Part shown: one piece after another, positions 62,308-64,000 of the stretch
How positions within the stretch are numbered: position 1 is the first letter of the stretch
How the letters are laid out: every line of letters starts with the position of its first letter
From: Fredericiella sp963839515
GTDB taxonomy: Bacteria > Chloroflexota > Anaerolineae > Caldilineales > Caldilineaceae
DNA: 64,000 bases
Direction of reading: 5' to 3'
Assembly (NCBI GenBank): GCA_963839515.1
Contig: CAWIVN010000013.1
Coordinates: 124,001-188,000 of the forward strand
Translations under genes and position numbers: made by a program
The notes under the pieces: generated by a model
Told to the model about the DNA's origin: nothing
The model's input: only the letters and a program-made list of their open reading frames with translations
Database searches by the model: none

Positions 62308-63416
62308 GCGAGCGACCCTCTCTCACGATTGGCATTGAAGAGGAATACCAGATCATCGACCCCGAGACACGCGAACTGCGTTCGTTTATCACCCAGTTCC
62401 TTGAAGGCGACAAGGTGGTGATGGTCGAGCGCGACCTGAAGCCCGAGCTGCATCAATCGATGGTCGAGCTGGGCACGCCTGTTTGCCGCACGCTCGATCA
62501 ACTGAAGGAGGAACTGTCGAATCAGCGCCGCTTTATTGTCGGCCTGGCCGAGCAGAAAGGGCTGGCGGTGGCCGCCGCTGCCACGCACCCCTTCAGTCAC
62601 TGGCAGGAACAGCCGGTGACACCGCTGCCGCGCTATCAAGGTGTGCTTGAGGAGATGCAGTTATTGGCACAGCGCCTGTTGATCTTTGGCATGCATGTGC
62701 ACGTCGGCATCGAAGACCGTGCCTTTGCCATCGACACTATGAACGTTGTGCGATACATGCTGCCGCACACGCTCGCTCTCAGCACCAGCAGCCCGTTCTG
62801 GCAGGGGCGCAAGACGGGGCTCAAAAGCTACCGCTCGCTGATTTTTGAGGACTTTCCGCGCTCGGGAACCGCCGAGATCTGCCACACGGTGGCCGATTGG
62901 GATAACCTGATTGGCACGCTGGTACGCACCGGCTGCATTCCCGACGGCAGCAAGATCTGGTGGGACTGCCGCCCGCATCACAATTACCCGACGCTTGAGT
63001 TCCGTATCTGTGACATATGCACCAAGATGGACGAGGCGATCGCCATTGCCGGCGTCTTCCAGGCACTTGTGTTGTGGCTGTGGAAGCTGCGCCAGAAGAA
63101 CATCACCTTCCGCGTCTACCGCAAGGAGTTGATCGACGAGAACCGTTGGCGTGCCGCGCGCTATGGCATCGACGGCAAGATGATCGACTTTGGCAAAACC
63201 GAGGAGATGTCCACGCGTGCCCTTGTGCGCGAGCTGCTCGACCTGATTGGCGAGGAGATCGACGAGCTAGGTATCAGATCGCACGTCAAGGTAATCGAAG
63301 ACGTCCTGATGCACGGTACCAGCGCCGACCGCCAACTGCGCGTCTACGACGCCAACGAAAGCGACATCAAGGCCGTCGTGGATCACCTGATCGCCGAGAC
63401 AAAGATGGGCCTCTAG
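62304..63416 (+). CDS. GCS2-family carboxylate-amine ligase, copy 2
   Basis: This 370-residue protein has all GCS2 landmarks: TIGIEEEYQIIDPETRE, ELHQSMVELGTPVC (E48, E55), THPFSHW, MHVHVGIED (H131, H133) and TLEFRICD. The family joins a carboxylate (often glutamate) to an amine such as cysteine with ATP; E. coli YbdK has weak gamma-glutamylcysteine synthetase activity. It is translationally coupled to copy 1 and ends overlapping the stop of the convergent lipoprotein gene. Confidence 0.87.
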   Translation: MSERPSLTIGIEEEYQIIDPETRELRSFITQFLEGDKVVMVERDLKPELHQSMVELGTPVCRTLDQLKEELSNQRRFIVGLAEQKGLAVAAAATHPFSHWQEQPVTPLPRYQGVLEEMQLLAQRLLIFGMHVHVGIEDRAFAIDTMNVVRYMLPHTLALSTSSPFWQGRKTGLKSYRSLIFEDFPRSGTAEICHTVADWDNLIGTLVRTGCIPDGSKIWWDCRPHHNYPTLEFRICDICTKMDEAIAIAGVFQALVLWLWKLRQKNITFRVYRKELIDENRWRAARYGIDGKMIDFGKTEEMSTRALVRELLDLIGEEIDELGIRSHVKVIEDVLMHGTSADRQLRVYDANESDIKAVVDHLIAETKMGL

Positions 63417-64000
63417 CTGCTGGGATCGCAGCCCTCGGGCGTTTTCCAGTGACCGGTGATGGCAGCTTCGTGGTTGGGCGGCTGGCAGCTTTCCCATGTC
63501 TGCGCTGTGAAGTTCCTGGCGCGCGTGCCTAGTTCGCAGTTATCGTCGATCAGCGCAAAGTGCAGACCTTCGTCGTCACGCTGCCACGTGAAGTTCCCCA
63601 CGGCTAAGTGGCACTGTGGGTCGTTAAAGAAGGTAATGCGGTCCCCTGACACGGTGTACGAACCTAGCGTGCGCCAGCCCGTACGCGGGTGATAGACCCG
63701 GAAGACGCCTTCGTCCAGCTCCAGCTTCCACACACCGCCTTCGGGAGGATAGGGTGGACACCGGCGGCAAGGAGGCCGGTCGTCTGTGCGCGGGTCAAAG
63801 CGCACATAGATGCCGTCGACGGGCGTAGCCGCTTGCGGCGGCAGCGGTGTCGTGTGCGGATAGGGCGACCACTGGTGGATTTCCTGCCAGCGATCAACCG
63901 TGGGTGTGGCCGCCGGCGGTGTGCCGGCGCCTGCCGCTGCCTGTTGTACCGGCAGGGGGCGCACGGGCGAACAGGCGGCGAGCAGAAAAGCTGCGCCAAT
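63413..64000 (-). CDS. Lipoprotein of unknown function (5' end outside window)
   Basis: The frame is open to the window edge and the first visible residues are IGAAFLLAACSPVRPLP, the end of a signal peptide with lipobox LLAAC, so only a few N-terminal residues are missing. The GTG at 63964 is not the start. A Pro/Ala/Thr-rich linker is followed by a beta-rich region of about 130 residues (DGIYVRFDPRTDDRP, WKLELDEGVFRVYHPRTGW, GSYTVSGDRITFFNDPQC) resembling lipocalin-like copies in which a measured property is tested against a threshold; I do not recognise the family. Four Cys are present. Its stop overlaps the stop of the GCS2 copy 2 gene. Confidence 0.65.
   Translation of the reverse strand: MGAAFLLAACSPVRPLPVQQAAAGAGTPPAATPTVDRWQEIHQWSPYPHTTPLPPQAATPVDGIYVRFDPRTDDRPPCRRCPPYPPEGGVWKLELDEGVFRVYHPRTGWRTLGSYTVSGDRITFFNDPQCHLAVGNFTWQRDDEGLHFALIDDNCELGTRARNFTAQTWESCQPPNHEAAITGHWKTPEGCDPSS

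Overview
The window looks like a chromosomal segment of a GC-rich, free-living heterotrophic bacterium, most plausibly a Chloroflexota (Caldilineales/Anaerolineae-like) genome. This placement is inferred from the mix of families (many lipoprotein-anchored ABC importers, a large secreted cohesin/dockerin/cadherin-type protein ending in LYLPAVSN, NB-ARC and TPR proteins, a CysO-type sulfur-carrier cluster); no rRNA or other phylogenetic marker was analysed. There is no phage, plasmid, IS element, CRISPR array or convincing tRNA.

Layout. 1-6 kb: end of an alpha/beta hydrolase, then a polyamine importer operon (potABC plus two potD-like lipoproteins) closed by a 54-bp perfect palindrome. 6-11.2 kb: orphan NarL-type regulator (minus), membrane-anchored metallophosphoesterase, methyltransferase, superoxide dismutase, and a nucleotidyltransferase overlapping an unrecognised Trp-rich protein. 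11.3-17.2 kb (minus): a peptide-type ABC importer with two permeases and two binding proteins, one of which appears circularly permuted. 17.8-23.7 kb: a 1959-residue secreted repeat protein containing a 636-bp tandem repeat. 24.2-27.2 kb: a 56-residue exported peptide convergent with a split STAND-type pair (HTH-NB-ARC and TPR). 27.4-35 kb: a Cys-type formate dehydrogenase catalytic subunit, then a complete pstSCAB-phoU operon (minus) with two unlike PstB ATPases. 35-44.6 kb: a proline/glutamate-semialdehyde dehydrogenase, then a LacI-controlled fructan/sucrose locus (importer without ATPase, two GH32 enzymes). 44.7-52.4 kb: DUF1499 lipoprotein, RecD2 helicase, rpsO-pnp, and an AI-2E-family transporter. 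52.5-54.7 kb: dipeptidase and an orphan NurA nuclease. 54.8-59.5 kb: a sulfur-carrier cysteine-biosynthesis cluster (JAMM protease, CysO/MoaD-like carrier, rhodanese-ThiF activator, cysteine synthase), then a DUF4395 membrane protein and an anchored thioredoxin. 59.8-63.4 kb: an ATP-grasp ligase with two tandem GCS2-family carboxylate-amine ligases. The window ends in a truncated lipoprotein gene.

The observations I rate highest are: (1) complementary degenerate motifs in the two PstB ATPases, as expected of an asymmetric heterodimer; (2) a CysO-like carrier whose Gly-Gly is buried behind a nine-residue tail beside a JAMM protease, with a consensus promoter, a structured RNA and an intrinsic terminator directly upstream; (3) a circularly permuted family-5 solute-binding protein; (4) an ATP-grasp plus paired GCS2 operon, one GCS2 copy lacking conserved positions, which may make an undescribed amide or peptide metabolite; (5) three families of dispersed palindromic intergenic elements, one of which supplies the C-terminus and stop codon of a gene. 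Everything was read by eye from the sequence and its translations; no database search or folding program was run.
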